From assembly GCF_014202575.1 (NCBI RefSeq), contig NZ_JACHHB010000006.1, forward strand, positions 124,001 to 188,000: 64,000 bases of DNA, written 5' to 3'. Under the pieces are notes generated by a model. It was given only the letters and a program-made list of their open reading frames with translations. It was not told the origin of the DNA and did not search any database. Made by a program: the position numbers and the translations under genes. Below, piece by piece: positions 38,884-47,947 of the stretch. Numbering within the stretch: position 1 is the first letter of the stretch; every line of letters starts with the position of its first letter. Source of the stretch: Texcoconibacillus texcoconensis (lineage in GTDB: Bacteria; Bacillota; Bacilli; Bacillales; Salisediminibacteriaceae).

Positions 38884-41800
38884 CGCCTCAGTAAAACGGC
38901 CCGTTGGGGTGATTATGCTCGTCATCGGTGCACTGGTCCTCGGTGGCATCGCATTGAAAAACCTCGCTATCGATTTGTTTCCAGACATTGAAGTTCCAGT
39001 CGCAGTTGCAGTAACAACATATGACGGAGCAGCACCACAAGAAGTGGAACAATTAGTGTCAAGGCCAGTTGAAACTGCTGTTGATTCAATAGAAGGTATT
39101 AGTAGTGTAGACTCCGTTTCATCCCCAGGTTCATCTTTGGTTATGATGCAATTTGATTGGGGAGTAGACATTGATAATGCGCTTATTGAGGTACGTGAAC
39201 AATTGGATCTAGTAGAAGGAATGCTTCCTGATGCAGTAGACCGTCCCAATGTTATGCGCTTTGATCCACAACAGATGCCTGTGATGTGGATTGGATTGAG
39301 TGGTGCTTCCCTTGAGCATTTGCAGGAGATTGCTGAAGACGATGTTCAACCACATTTTGAACGTATGCCGGGTGTTGGCGAAGCCATGATTGAAGGGGGG
39401 AGTGAACAGGAAGTACGCGTTGAGTTAAATGATTCCGCTATGAATCATTACGGTATTGACGGAAATACAGTTGCACAACTGATTGCAAGCGAAAATAGTG
39501 CTCGATCAGTTGGTGAATTGCGACGAGGCTCGAGCGATTTACAAGTTAGAATCGACGGTGAATTTGAGGATTTATCGGACCTTGAAGCAACGTTGATTCC
39601 GACAGAAGGTGGGCAAATGGTTAAACTAGCAGATATCGCTTCTGTTAACATCGTCTCATTGGACCCTGATGTGAAAGCACTTGTAAATGGCGAGGAAGCA
39701 CTTGTTCTTTCAATTATGGAACAAGCAGATGCCAATACGGTTGATGTGTCAAATGCAATGAGTGATGCAGTCGAAGATGTATCAAGTCAATTTAATAATG
39801 ACGATTTGTCTTTAGATATCATTATTGATACAGCTGACTTTATTCGTGATTCCATCGAAAATGTCGCGATCAATATGATAATTGGTGGCATGATGGCTAT
39901 GGCACTTCTTTGGTTGTTCTTAAACAGTATGCGATCGACTGTTGTCATTGCGATTTCGATTCCGATTGCGGTTATTTCAACGTTTACGTTGATGTACTTT
40001 ACTGGTGAAACGTTAAATATCCTCTCTATGGGAGGGCTAGCACTTGGTTTAGGGATGATGGTCGATAGTTCGATTGTCATCATAGAAAATATATACGGAA
40101 AACGAGAACATGGGTACTCTATCAATGAATCTGCTCGAAAAGGAGCAGCAGAGTTAGCGCCGGCCGTTATCGCTTCGACAATGACGAGTGTCGTTGTGTT
40201 CGTACCGATTGTATTTGTTGAAGGGATTGCTTCAGAGCTTTTCCGTCCGCTCGCATTAACGGTCACATTTGCACTATTTGCTGCTTTAATTGTTTCAATT
40301 ACGTTGATCCCGATGTTAACGTCTAAACTCATGTCATCAAACAAGTTGACGCTAACAGAAGAAAGTAACCGAGGAATTGATCGTCTACTAACGAAAGTGA
40401 AAGATCGATATGGTGATGGTATATCATGGTCACTTCGGAAGAGGAAAACGATTGTAATTAGTAGTGTTGGTCTCATTGCCTTATCACTCACTTTAATTCC
40501 ACTTATAGAAGCAGAGTTTATTCCAGCAATGGACCAAGGACAGATTCAAATAGATATCGAAGGCGAATCAGGTATGAGTCAACAAGAGACGGAGTACATT
40601 ATTCACCAAGTCGATGACGTGTTAGAACCGTTTGCTGAAGATATTGAAACGAGCTATGCGACGATTGGTTCAGATGGAACGGGCATGTCGTCGAGTGATA
40701 ATGAAGCGATGTATATGTTGCAAATGACGGCTGCTTCTGACAGGGACGTGACTACGCAAGAGCTTATGGATAAGATCAACGAGTCGACGAGTCAAATTCC
40801 GGGTGCAGATATTCAAGTTATGGATATGGACGCGGGTATGGGTGGAGGTTCTCCAATTCAAGTAGAAATTACTGGGCCAGAATTGGATGTTTTAGAGGAC
40901 CTTTCAGAGCAAGTCGTTTGGATCGTTGAAGGTATTGATGGAACAATGAATGTGGAGTCGACTTTTGATGAAGGACGTCCAGAGTTAGAAATTCATATCG
41001 ATCGTGATATTGCGAGTGAATTTGGACTAACTTCACAACAAATCATGGATGAGATTGCGTTACGCTATGATGGTCAGGTTGCTTCTACTTATCGTAAAGA
41101 TGGTAGTGAATATGACATTCGAGTGGCTTTACCTGAAGAAGAACGACAAACAATTCGGGACATTGAAACTGCGCGAATATCAACCGAGCAAGGGACGACG
41201 ATCCCACTTGCGACAGTGGCTGAGATCAACCAAGTCCAAGGACCAGTAGAGATAAACAGAAGTAACCGAGAACGTGGCGTTCAAGTAACGGCTGATATGG
41301 AAGGGTCCGATTTGTTAGGTATGATGAATGCGATTGAAGCACAAACGGATCGATTAAACATGCCTGATGGGTACAGTTTGAATTTTGGTGGTGAAGGAGA
41401 AGACATGATGGAGTCGTTTGAACAGTTAGGTTTCGCCTTACTGTTATCGATCTTCCTTGTTTACCTTGTTATGGCCGTTCAATTTGAATCGTTTGTATAT
41501 CCATTTGTGATCATGTTTAGCTTACCGACAATGTTTGTCGGCGTGATTGTTGGTCTGTTTGTCATGCAACAGTCGTTAAGTGTGCCTGCATTTATAGGGG
41601 TCATTATGCTTGCAGGAATTGTTGTGAATAACGCGATTGTTCTCGTCAGTTATATTAATATATTAAGAGATCAAGGTTACGATCGTATCGAAGCTGTGAT
41701 AGAATCCGGAAAAAGTCGTTTACGGCCAATATTAATGACATCACTAACAACAGCTTTAGCGATGCTCCCATTGATGTTAGGGTTCGGTGAAGGAACTGAA

Positions 41801-41974
41801 GCACAACAACCGATGGCAGTGGTTATTGTGTTCGGATTGATGACTTCGATGATCTTTACGCTCATATTAATTCCAGTCATGTACACGATCATTGATGACA
41901 TTAGCTTATGGGTGAAACGTAAATTTGGTCGCAAAAAAGATGAGTTAGGAGCGGATGAAGTTGTCGAAGGGTGA
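38870..41974 (+). CDS. RND family efflux transporter, SwrC/HAE1 type
   Basis: A 1034-residue proton-driven pump with 12 membrane segments and two large extracytoplasmic loops. It starts VKRPVGVIMLVIGALVLGG. TM4 has GLALGLGMMVDSSIVIIENIY, with a single Asp where AcrB has two, and TM10 has GIVVNNAIVLVSYIN with Asn in place of the AcrB Lys. These features are as in SwrC (YerP) of Bacillus, which exports surfactin and other amphiphiles. The start is GTG 38870 behind GAGAGGAGG. The substrate here is unknown; the partner genes at both sides suggest detergents, lipids or toxic amphiphiles. Confidence 0.95.
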   Translation: MKLIDASVKRPVGVIMLVIGALVLGGIALKNLAIDLFPDIEVPVAVAVTTYDGAAPQEVEQLVSRPVETAVDSIEGISSVDSVSSPGSSLVMMQFDWGVDIDNALIEVREQLDLVEGMLPDAVDRPNVMRFDPQQMPVMWIGLSGASLEHLQEIAEDDVQPHFERMPGVGEAMIEGGSEQEVRVELNDSAMNHYGIDGNTVAQLIASENSARSVGELRRGSSDLQVRIDGEFEDLSDLEATLIPTEGGQMVKLADIASVNIVSLDPDVKALVNGEEALVLSIMEQADANTVDVSNAMSDAVEDVSSQFNNDDLSLDIIIDTADFIRDSIENVAINMIIGGMMAMALLWLFLNSMRSTVVIAISIPIAVISTFTLMYFTGETLNILSMGGLALGLGMMVDSSIVIIENIYGKREHGYSINESARKGAAELAPAVIASTMTSVVVFVPIVFVEGIASELFRPLALTVTFALFAALIVSITLIPMLTSKLMSSNKLTLTEESNRGIDRLLTKVKDRYGDGISWSLRKRKTIVISSVGLIALSLTLIPLIEAEFIPAMDQGQIQIDIEGESGMSQQETEYIIHQVDDVLEPFAEDIETSYATIGSDGTGMSSSDNEAMYMLQMTAASDRDVTTQELMDKINESTSQIPGADIQVMDMDAGMGGGSPIQVEITGPELDVLEDLSEQVVWIVEGIDGTMNVESTFDEGRPELEIHIDRDIASEFGLTSQQIMDEIALRYDGQVASTYRKDGSEYDIRVALPEEERQTIRDIETARISTEQGTTIPLATVAEINQVQGPVEINRSNRERGVQVTADMEGSDLLGMMNAIEAQTDRLNMPDGYSLNFGGEGEDMMESFEQLGFALLLSIFLVYLVMAVQFESFVYPFVIMFSLPTMFVGVIVGLFVMQQSLSVPAFIGVIMLAGIVVNNAIVLVSYINILRDQGYDRIEAVIESGKSRLRPILMTSLTTALAMLPLMLGFGEGTEAQQPMAVVIVFGLMTSMIFTLILIPVMYTIIDDISLWVKRKFGRKKDELGADEVVEG

Positions 41975-42545
41975 GGAAAAGCGTGAAGCCATCCTAAAAG
42001 CCGCTTTACATGTATTTAGTGAACACGGTTATGATCGTTCTACAGTGCAACAAATTGCAGAAAAGGCAAATGTAGGGAAAGGTACAGTTTACGGATATTT
42101 TACAAGTAAAAGTGAAATATTTGGTGATGTCATCAAATGGGGATTTACTCACGTTTCCCAAGCGTTTTTAGACATTCTTCATAAGAATGAGTCTCCGTTC
42201 TTAAATAAGTTGTATCGCATTTACAAGACGAATCAAGCGATGTTTGAAAATCAAAAAGAATTACAAAACATCATGTTGAATGATCTTGGTAAGGTACCAG
42301 CTGACATTAAGGATTGGGGAGAGCGCTTAGAACATGAACTTGTTCAAGTATTGGAGCTTCAGGTTGTTGAGGCGATAGAAAAAGAAGAAATTATAAAAAT
42401 TGACCCGCGAGTGTTTTCTTATTCTTTTCTCTCTTCGCTAAATGTCACCTATCGGTATGAACCAAAAGGTGAAGAAACGCTCGATGATGTCATCGATGAA
42501 CAGTACAGAATGTTATGTAATGCGATTGAACGAAAAGAATCGTGA
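41955..42545 (+). CDS. TetR family transcriptional regulator
   Basis: The 196 residues begin with the TetR helix-turn-helix (AILKAALHVFSEHGYDRSTVQQIAEKANVGKGTVYGYFTSKSEIF, residues 13-57, in one block) and continue with a helical ligand-binding domain. Its gene overlaps the RND gene by 20 bases. The two palindromes at 35723 and 37374 are probably its operators, so it would repress both promoters until an exported compound binds. A TTG at 41961 is a possible alternative start. Confidence 0.93.
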   Translation: MKLSKGEEKREAILKAALHVFSEHGYDRSTVQQIAEKANVGKGTVYGYFTSKSEIFGDVIKWGFTHVSQAFLDILHKNESPFLNKLYRIYKTNQAMFENQKELQNIMLNDLGKVPADIKDWGERLEHELVQVLELQVVEAIEKEEIIKIDPRVFSYSFLSSLNVTYRYEPKGEETLDDVIDEQYRMLCNAIERKES

Positions 42546-42549
42546 TCCT

Positions 42550-42578
42550 TTGATTTTCAAAACAAACCTTGTTATCCT
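42550..42578 (+). promoter_or_regulatory. thi operon promoter
   Basis: TTGATT (42550-42555) and TATCCT (42573-42578) are 17 bases apart, just upstream of the TPP riboswitch. Confidence 0.6.
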
Positions 42579-42597
42579 AAACGTAATCAAATATCTG

Positions 42598-42692
42598 TCC
42601 ACTAGGGGTGCCACTAGGCTGAGATAAGAGTGCGCTAAGCAATCTTAATCCCTTTGAACCTGATCTGGTTCGTACCAGCGAAGGGAAGTGGA
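42598..42692 (+). ncRNA. TPP riboswitch (THI element)
   Basis: P1 is TCCACT with AGTGGA. Inside are the conserved elements GGGGTGCC, CTGAGA, CCCTTTGAACCTGATCTGG and GTACCAGCGAAGGGAAG. Thiamine pyrophosphate binding would favour the terminator at 42785 and shut the thiMDE operon. Confidence 0.97.
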
Positions 42693-42784
42693 TCGATGGT
42701 ATGTCAATATTCGTGCGAATGAAATGTTGCTGAAGATGTTTAGGGTCAGGAACAAATAAAGTCAATTTCCGCAGGATTGATAAC

Positions 42785-42815
42785 ACGTCGCTCCACTTAT
42801 GGAGTGGCGTTTTTT
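42785..42815 (+). terminator. Riboswitch-controlled terminator of thiMDE
   Basis: ACGTCGCTCC and GGAGTGGCGT pair over ten positions with two G-T wobbles and run into TTTTTT. It is the expression platform of the TPP riboswitch. Confidence 0.85.
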
Positions 42816-42862
42816 GTATTTGTCGTTCGTTGTTCAGTTAACAAGTAAGGGGGATGACACAA

Positions 42863-43672
42863 GTGGATAGTACAACTGTTGTGCAATTACGTGAGCATGT
42901 GAGGAAGAAACGCCCATTGATTCATCATATTACCAATATCGTTGTCAGCAATTTTACAGCAAATGGTGTGTTATCACTCGGCGCTTCACCAGTGATGGCT
43001 TATGCGATAGAGGAAGTTGAAGAAATCGCACAAGCTGCCGATGCTCTCGTTTTAAATATGGGAACGATGACGAGTCAAAGTGTAGAGGCGATGAAACTTG
43101 CTGCCTCATCTGCAGAAAAAGCAGGCGTGCCAATTGTATTGGATCCAGTTGGCGTTGGGGCTTCTTCTTACCGGACAAGTGTCGGAAAAAGAATTGTCGA
43201 GGATTTTGATACTTCTGTTGTTCGAGGCAATGTAGCAGAAATTGCTAACTTGATAGGGGAATCTACCTTCATTCGTGGCGTGGATGCACCTGATGACGCT
43301 AAAAATAAAGAAAACTTAGCGATACGAGCGGCGAAGAAATTAAATACGGTCATTGTCGTTACAGGTGAAGAAGATATCATTACAGATGGGGAAAAAGTAA
43401 GCCGTATCGAAAATGGTGATCCAATGCTTACTCAAGTAACAGGTACTGGTTGCTTGCTTACTTCAGTCATAGCTGCTTTTATTTCGACACATCCAAATAG
43501 CTTGGAAGCGACGACAGCTGCAGTTGCTTTTTATGGTATCGCAGCGGAATGTGCAGCCGAAAGTATAAAGGAAGACCTTAAAGGTCCTGGTCATTATCAA
43601 ATCGCTCTCATTGATGCACTTCATATGACGACAAATGAAGAGATTGAGAAGCGTTGTTCTATCAATACTTAA
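42863..43672 (+). CDS. thiM: Hydroxyethylthiazole kinase
   Basis: ThiM phosphorylates the thiazole alcohol for thiamine salvage. The 269-residue protein has PLIHHITNIVV near the start, LSLGASPVMAYA, VLDPVGVGASSYR and the catalytic GTGCLLTSV near residue 194. ATG 42854 is also in frame, but it directly touches AAGGGGG; GTG 42863 gives proper spacing and the expected N-terminus (MDSTTVVQL). It is the first gene behind the TPP riboswitch. Confidence 0.95.
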   Translation: MDSTTVVQLREHVRKKRPLIHHITNIVVSNFTANGVLSLGASPVMAYAIEEVEEIAQAADALVLNMGTMTSQSVEAMKLAASSAEKAGVPIVLDPVGVGASSYRTSVGKRIVEDFDTSVVRGNVAEIANLIGESTFIRGVDAPDDAKNKENLAIRAAKKLNTVIVVTGEEDIITDGEKVSRIENGDPMLTQVTGTGCLLTSVIAAFISTHPNSLEATTAAVAFYGIAAECAAESIKEDLKGPGHYQIALIDALHMTTNEEIEKRCSINT

Positions 43673-43705
43673 CATAGATTATTAAAAAAAGAGAGGAGTA
43701 TGGCT

Positions 43706-44509
43706 ATGAATATAGCACGTGCACTAACGATCGCAGGCTCTGACAGTGGGGGAGGAGCAGGTATTCAAGCAGATTTAAAAACATTTCAAGAGTTAGATGT
43801 GTTTGGCATGTCGGTGATTACAGCAGTAACAGCACAAAATACACAAGAAGTAAAAAGTGTTCATCCTGTTCCAGTAGAAGGCGTGGAAGAACAGTTACAA
43901 GCGATTGCAGATGATATTCATGTCGATGCTGTAAAGACAGGAATGCTGTATGATGAAGAACGGATTTGTGTCATCGCAGAACAAATTAAAAAAGCCGGCT
44001 GGAAAAAGGTCGTCGTCGACCCGGTGATGGTAGCAACCACAGGTATGTCTTTATTTCAAAAACGAGCTTTATCTGCACTTATTGAGTATATGGTTCCTCT
44101 TGCAACGATCTTGACGCCTAATATTCCAGAGGCAGAAGTGTTAACAGATCGTAAAATCGAGACACTAGATGATCGCAAGGAAGCAGCTCGGCAGCTTGTC
44201 GATATGGGCGCGAAATCTGTCATTATTAAAGGAGGGCACCAAGCAGAAGGCGAACATGTCATTGATGTTTTCTATGACGGAGAGTCATACCATACATTCG
44301 AGCGCCCGCGTGTAGAAACGACGAATACACACGGGACAGGATGTACGTTTGCCTCTGCAATTGCCGCGAATTTAGCACAAGGAAAAGAAATCTTCCAAGC
44401 TGTAGAAGAAGGAAAAGCATTTATTCATACAGCGATTGAACATGCTTTAGATGTTGGACACGGTCATGGGCCGACAAATCACGCAGCTTGGCGTTTTCAA
44501 GGAAAATAG
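43706..44509 (+). CDS. thiD: Hydroxymethylpyrimidine/phosphomethylpyrimidine kinase
   Basis: ThiD phosphorylates HMP and HMP-P in thiamine synthesis. The 267-residue ribokinase-fold protein begins IARALTIAGSDSGGGAGIQA, contains VVDPVMVATTG and the anion-hole motif THGTGCTFASAI near residue 208. Two ATGs (43700, 43706) are in frame; the second lies 7 bases from GAGAGGAG and is chosen. It lies between thiM and thiE. Confidence 0.95.
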   Translation: MNIARALTIAGSDSGGGAGIQADLKTFQELDVFGMSVITAVTAQNTQEVKSVHPVPVEGVEEQLQAIADDIHVDAVKTGMLYDEERICVIAEQIKKAGWKKVVVDPVMVATTGMSLFQKRALSALIEYMVPLATILTPNIPEAEVLTDRKIETLDDRKEAARQLVDMGAKSVIIKGGHQAEGEHVIDVFYDGESYHTFERPRVETTNTHGTGCTFASAIAANLAQGKEIFQAVEEGKAFIHTAIEHALDVGHGHGPTNHAAWRFQGK

Positions 44510-44527
44510 GAAAAAGGAGGTGTTCTC

Positions 44528-45187
44528 GTGGCACGTTGGAATGAAGAAGAAATAAGGCGAGTGTTATCCCTCTATTTTATCGCAGGTAGTGTCAATGTGA
44601 CCCGACCGCTCGATAACGTTTTACACGAAGTGATCAACGGGGGAGCGACAATCTTTCAATTTCGTGAAAAAGGTGAAGGTGCATTAAAAACTGATCAAAA
44701 AGAACAATTAGCAAGACGGTTACAAAAGCTTTGTCGTGGTGTTGGCATTCCGTTTATCGTTAATGATGATGTGGAACTAGCAGTAAAACTAAATGCGGAT
44801 GGATTGCATGTTGGACAAGATGATGCGGCAACTGAACAAGCACGACAAGCCATTGGAGACGGGCTTCTTGGTGTTTCTGCACACACTGTTAATGAAGCCA
44901 AGGAAGCTGTTCAAGCTGGAGCTGATTATTTAGGCGTTGGCCCTATGTATCCAACGACATCAAAAGATGATGCTGAAAGTGTGCGAGGGCCTGAGTTTAT
45001 TAGAACGTTAAGAGAAGCAGGAATTCTTGTCCCGATTGTCGGGATCGGAGGAATAAATATTTCGAATGCAAACGACGTTATAAAAGCCGGAGCTGATGGT
45101 GTATCGGTGATATCTGCACTTGCTGCGGAAGATGAACCGCAAAGCGTAGCGGAACAATTTCTAAAACAAATAAAGGCACAATCATAG
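44528..45187 (+). CDS. thiE: Thiamine-phosphate synthase
   Basis: ThiE joins HMP-PP and thiazole phosphate into thiamine phosphate. The 219-residue TIM-barrel protein shows GATIFQFREK, FIVNDDVELAVKLNADGLHVGQDD, GVSAHTVNEAKEA, DYLGVGPMYPTTSK and VGIGGINISNA. The start is GTG 44528 behind AAGGAGGTG. It ends the thiMDE operon. A hairpin TAGCCAAGGG/CCCTTGGCTA follows its stop without a T-run. Confidence 0.95.
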   Translation: MARWNEEEIRRVLSLYFIAGSVNVTRPLDNVLHEVINGGATIFQFREKGEGALKTDQKEQLARRLQKLCRGVGIPFIVNDDVELAVKLNADGLHVGQDDAATEQARQAIGDGLLGVSAHTVNEAKEAVQAGADYLGVGPMYPTTSKDDAESVRGPEFIRTLREAGILVPIVGIGGINISNANDVIKAGADGVSVISALAAEDEPQSVAEQFLKQIKAQS

Positions 45188-45303
45188 CCAAGGGTACAGC
45201 CCTTGGCTAAAAATATGCAGCGCGTCAGTACAACATGATGGCTCTATGAGAAGTTGGGTTGGAAGTGCAGGATAGAAATAGTTCGAGTTACAACTAACAA
45301 TTA

Positions 45304-45333
45304 AATCCCCACCTTGAAAAGTGGGGAAATTTA
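45304..45333 (-). terminator. Hairpin after the small lipoprotein gene
   Basis: CCCCAC and GTGGGG arms lie four to ten bases after the minus-strand stop and are followed by ATTTAATT. It looks like a weak intrinsic terminator. Confidence 0.55.
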
Positions 45334-45337
45334 GTTT

Positions 45338-45958
45338 CTATTCAACATTTACCGATAATTCAATATCATCACCGATTGTGTCGCCATTTGAATCTGTTGG
45401 AGCATCAGAAATGAATGTCAATTGTTTAATATCTTCAGGTTCTACATCTACGTAATAGACGGCTTCACCTGTTTCTTTGCTTTCACCGGTAAGTTCTCCG
45501 CCGATAGAGTCTGAGACTAGAGGATCAGATTCGTATAATTCACCATCGATTTCTAAACTTGCGTGATTTGCGTAGAACATTCTGTTTTCAGCTGTCGTGT
45601 TTTCAGCAGACATCTGAGCAGCTATGGTTGCTCCACCTTCATCGCTCTCGCTGATGGTCATGTCATTGATGGAAAATTCAACGTTAGCTGACGATTTTAC
45701 ACTGTCGGCTTTAAATTCATTAATGATATTTCCAGCACCATAAATGTCCGAAGTAGCATTTTCATCTGTTTCTCTGTCTTTTTCACTAGATTTTTCATCA
45801 ATTTCATCAGAATCGTTAGTGTCTTCTTTTTGATCTGTATCAGCGTCGATATCGTTGTTTTCATTTACATCATTTTCAGGATCAGTAGGTTCTTCTCCCC
45901 CACAAGCAGAAAGAACAATTAAAGATACAAACCCGAATGTGAACAGTGCACGTTTCAT
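45338..45958 (-). CDS. Small acidic lipoprotein
   Basis: The 206-residue precursor has a signal peptide with the lipobox LSACGG, a 60-residue linker made mostly of Asp, Glu, Asn and Ser, and a beta-rich domain of about 120 residues (VEFSINDMTISESDE, NRMFYANHASLEIDGELY, DIKQLTFISDAP). The domain looks like the DUF4352/Telokin-like group of lipoprotein domains, but this is tentative. ATG 45964 touches the binding site AAGGGTGA, so ATG 45958 is used. Gene neighbours give no hint of a role. Confidence 0.7.
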   Translation of the reverse strand: MKRALFTFGFVSLIVLSACGGEEPTDPENDVNENNDIDADTDQKEDTNDSDEIDEKSSEKDRETDENATSDIYGAGNIINEFKADSVKSSANVEFSINDMTISESDEGGATIAAQMSAENTTAENRMFYANHASLEIDGELYESDPLVSDSIGGELTGESKETGEAVYYVDVEPEDIKQLTFISDAPTDSNGDTIGDDIELSVNVE

Positions 45959-46137
45959 TATCATATCACCCTTAGCTTAATTATTGGCACGTGCACAAGC
46001 TTAAATCATACACAGTACAAATGAAATAAAGATGAAAAAGTTTCGTTATTTCTTAGGTTATTTTTTAGATTTTGTGAAAGTTTAAATGAATGAATTTCAT
46101 AATAGATGATGTAAAGATCATTTCCGAACATGGGTTG

Positions 46138-46268
46138 TGATTTTCACTGCAGGCGGATGCTTTCCAAAAGGCTTGTCTTCAGCTAAATTCAGCTCCACAC
46201 ACCGTCGCTGAATTGGCTCTTCAGACTCTGCTTATCCTTTGAGAGTCCCCGCCTTTCGTTTCAATCAC
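46138..46268. repeat. Degenerate Bacillaceae dispersed repeat
   Basis: The unit starts GTGATTTTCACTGCAGGCGG and ends CCCGCCTTTCGTTTCAATCA. Its ends are inverted (GTGATT...GGCGG), and AATTCAGC pairs with GCTGAATT in the middle. It resembles, from memory, a dispersed repeat common in alkaliphilic Bacillus. It occupies the centre of the 558-base gap between 45959 and 46516; the rest of that gap shows only the hairpin at 46446. Confidence 0.55.
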
Positions 46269-46445
46269 TTATTTCCAAAACGAACGTTGACCTTCGTGAT
46301 AACTAATTACATTCGTGATGTTTGTTAAAACCCTTCATTATGAAATGGGTTCGAATGATCTATGGATAGAAAATAGCCATTTTACCAAAATGAGTAATTA
46401 TTAGAATGATTTAGTTAAGTGTGGGAAAATAACCATGTTGATACT

Positions 46446-46466
46446 CCCACGGCTTAAGCCAGTGGG
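46446..46466 (+). repeat. Hairpin resembling an IS200/IS605 end
   Basis: CCCAC-GGCTT-AAGCC-A-GTGGG folds into an imperfect hairpin followed by GGTTCGC. Such CCCAC/GTGGG hairpins terminate IS200/IS605-type elements and TnpB-linked RNAs. No tnpA or tnpB remains nearby, so it could be a relic or a chance likeness. Confidence 0.3.
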
Positions 46467-46516
46467 GTTCGCATAAATTTGTAATATCTGAAGAGGATGA
46501 AAATAGGAGTTTTTAC

Positions 46517-47542
46517 ATGATACAACGCGTGTTCTTTTTAATTGTCGCTTTGCTCATTGGTATAACGTTTAATGCGCTTCAAATACCTGCTGGTTGGTTA
46601 CTTGGTGGTATTATTACGGGAATCTGTTGGGGGATGATAAAGGGGAAGCTAGTTTTTCCTAGGCGATGGTATATGGTCGTTTTAGTACTTGTCGGTAGTA
46701 ATATTGGTTTAATGATGGAGAGGGACCTATTTTTATTAGTAGGACAATATTTGTTCCCACTCATTGTGACACTCTCTCTTACACTCATCAGTAGTTTTGT
46801 TCTAGGGTGGCTTTTGTTACGTTGGTCGACACTCGATAAAAGGACAGCGTTTTTTAGTTGTATTCCAGGTGGGATGTCTGAGGTGATTAGCGTAAGTGGA
46901 GAGTATGGAGCGGATGATCGAATCGTGGCTGCATTTCATACTGCTCGCGTCACGTTATTTGTTTTATTTGTTCCTCTTCTCGTCGTTTATTGGGAGGGGG
47001 GAAATCATGTTTCAGAACAAGCTTTAGCGAAAGAAGGTTTTCATCTGATCACATTCGAACAGATAACCGTATTACTCACTGTTATGGTTTTGTCGATTTT
47101 ATTGCACAAGCGTTGGCCTATTCCTGCGGGAGCGATTTTATATGCGCTTTTAATTGCGTTTATTATTGGGGAGTTTATCGTTCCAATTGATTCGTTACCT
47201 AATTATGTCCCAGGCATAGGTCAAGTTCTACTAGGAGCCATTGTCGGTGTTCGATTTGATCGTGCAACTTTCCAACAATTAAAATCACTAGGGTTTGTCA
47301 GTTTGAAAATATTGGCTACGTATTTTTTGTTCGCGATATTGATCGCCGCTGTATTTTGGTTGTTAACAGATGCGACACTATCGCTTAGTTTACTAAGTAC
47401 GGTTCCAGCAGGAGCAGCGGAAATGTCCGCAACAGCGTTTGCGATTGGTCTAGAACCAACCCTTGTGACGAGCTTGCATATCATACGTGTGATCATATTA
47501 TTTTTGTTGTTGCCGTTTTTGATTCGGTGGGTAAATCAATAA
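46517..47542 (+). CDS. AbrB-family integral membrane protein
   Basis: The 341-residue protein has about ten membrane segments in two repeats. Each repeat carries a related loop: CIPGGMSEVISVSGEYGADD in the first half and TVPAGAAEMSATAFAIGLEP in the second. This is the AbrB (PF05145) membrane family, often mislabelled as ammonia monooxygenase or transcription regulator. It is probably a transporter; the substrate is unknown. AGGAG precedes the ATG. Confidence 0.88.
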   Translation: MIQRVFFLIVALLIGITFNALQIPAGWLLGGIITGICWGMIKGKLVFPRRWYMVVLVLVGSNIGLMMERDLFLLVGQYLFPLIVTLSLTLISSFVLGWLLLRWSTLDKRTAFFSCIPGGMSEVISVSGEYGADDRIVAAFHTARVTLFVLFVPLLVVYWEGGNHVSEQALAKEGFHLITFEQITVLLTVMVLSILLHKRWPIPAGAILYALLIAFIIGEFIVPIDSLPNYVPGIGQVLLGAIVGVRFDRATFQQLKSLGFVSLKILATYFLFAILIAAVFWLLTDATLSLSLLSTVPAGAAEMSATAFAIGLEPTLVTSLHIIRVIILFLLLPFLIRWVNQ

Positions 47543-47672
47543 GTGCGGCAGATTCGTAGACAGAAGTAAACCTTTCCCTATGGAATACTTTGAGTATAAG
47601 TTAGATCATGATCGTGAAATGCACGTATATTGAAAAATGATGTGTAGGTCAAATCAAAATATTCTAAAACAA

Positions 47673-47701
47673 TTGACAACGAATAAATGAACTTGTATTA
47701 T
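47673..47701 (+). promoter_or_regulatory. Promoter of the first met operon
   Basis: TTGACA and TATTAT are 17 bases apart, about 47 bases before the S-box. Confidence 0.85.
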
Positions 47702-47747
47702 TTGTCCTATCACTTTTTAAATTAAAAATTATGAAAATATAAAAACA

Positions 47748-47867
47748 TCTTCTTATTCAGAGAGGTTGAGGGAAATGGCCTGATGACACCTCGGCAGCGG
47801 GCCCTAGTTATAGGGTACTGTGCCAATTCCACCAAATCCGAGTATTCCGATTTGAGAGATAAGAAGA
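47748..47867 (+). ncRNA. SAM-I (S-box) riboswitch 1
   Basis: P1 pairs TCTTCTTAT with ATAAGAAGA. The core holds AGAGAGGTTGAGGGA, GGCCTGATGACACCTCGGCA, GGGCCCTA...TAGGGT, GTGCCAATTCC and the terminal GAGAGATAAGAAG. SAM binding should allow the following terminator to form and silence metNPQ. Confidence 0.97.
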
Positions 47868-47884
47868 GTGGTTCTGATCGTAAA

Positions 47885-47918
47885 ACCTCTCTTCTTATTT
47901 TAAGGAGAGAGTTTTTTT
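47885..47918 (+). terminator. S-box 1 terminator
   Basis: CCTCTCTT and AAGGAGAGAG pair (one bulge) and are followed by TTTTTTT. It is the expression platform of S-box 1. Confidence 0.75.
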
Positions 47919-47947
47919 ATTGAGGTGAAAGGGAGTGCGAAATCCGT

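Noticed and set aside
39787-40491. 234-codon minus-strand ORF inside the RND gene
   Set aside because: Shadow frame of a long coding region, Ile/Ser/Thr-rich and without a start signal.
41049-41249. Plus-strand 66-codon ORF in the RND gene
   Set aside because: Out-of-frame shadow with no start signal.
45185-45209. Hairpin after thiE as terminator
   Set aside because: The 10-base stem is perfect, but A rather than T follows on the plus strand.
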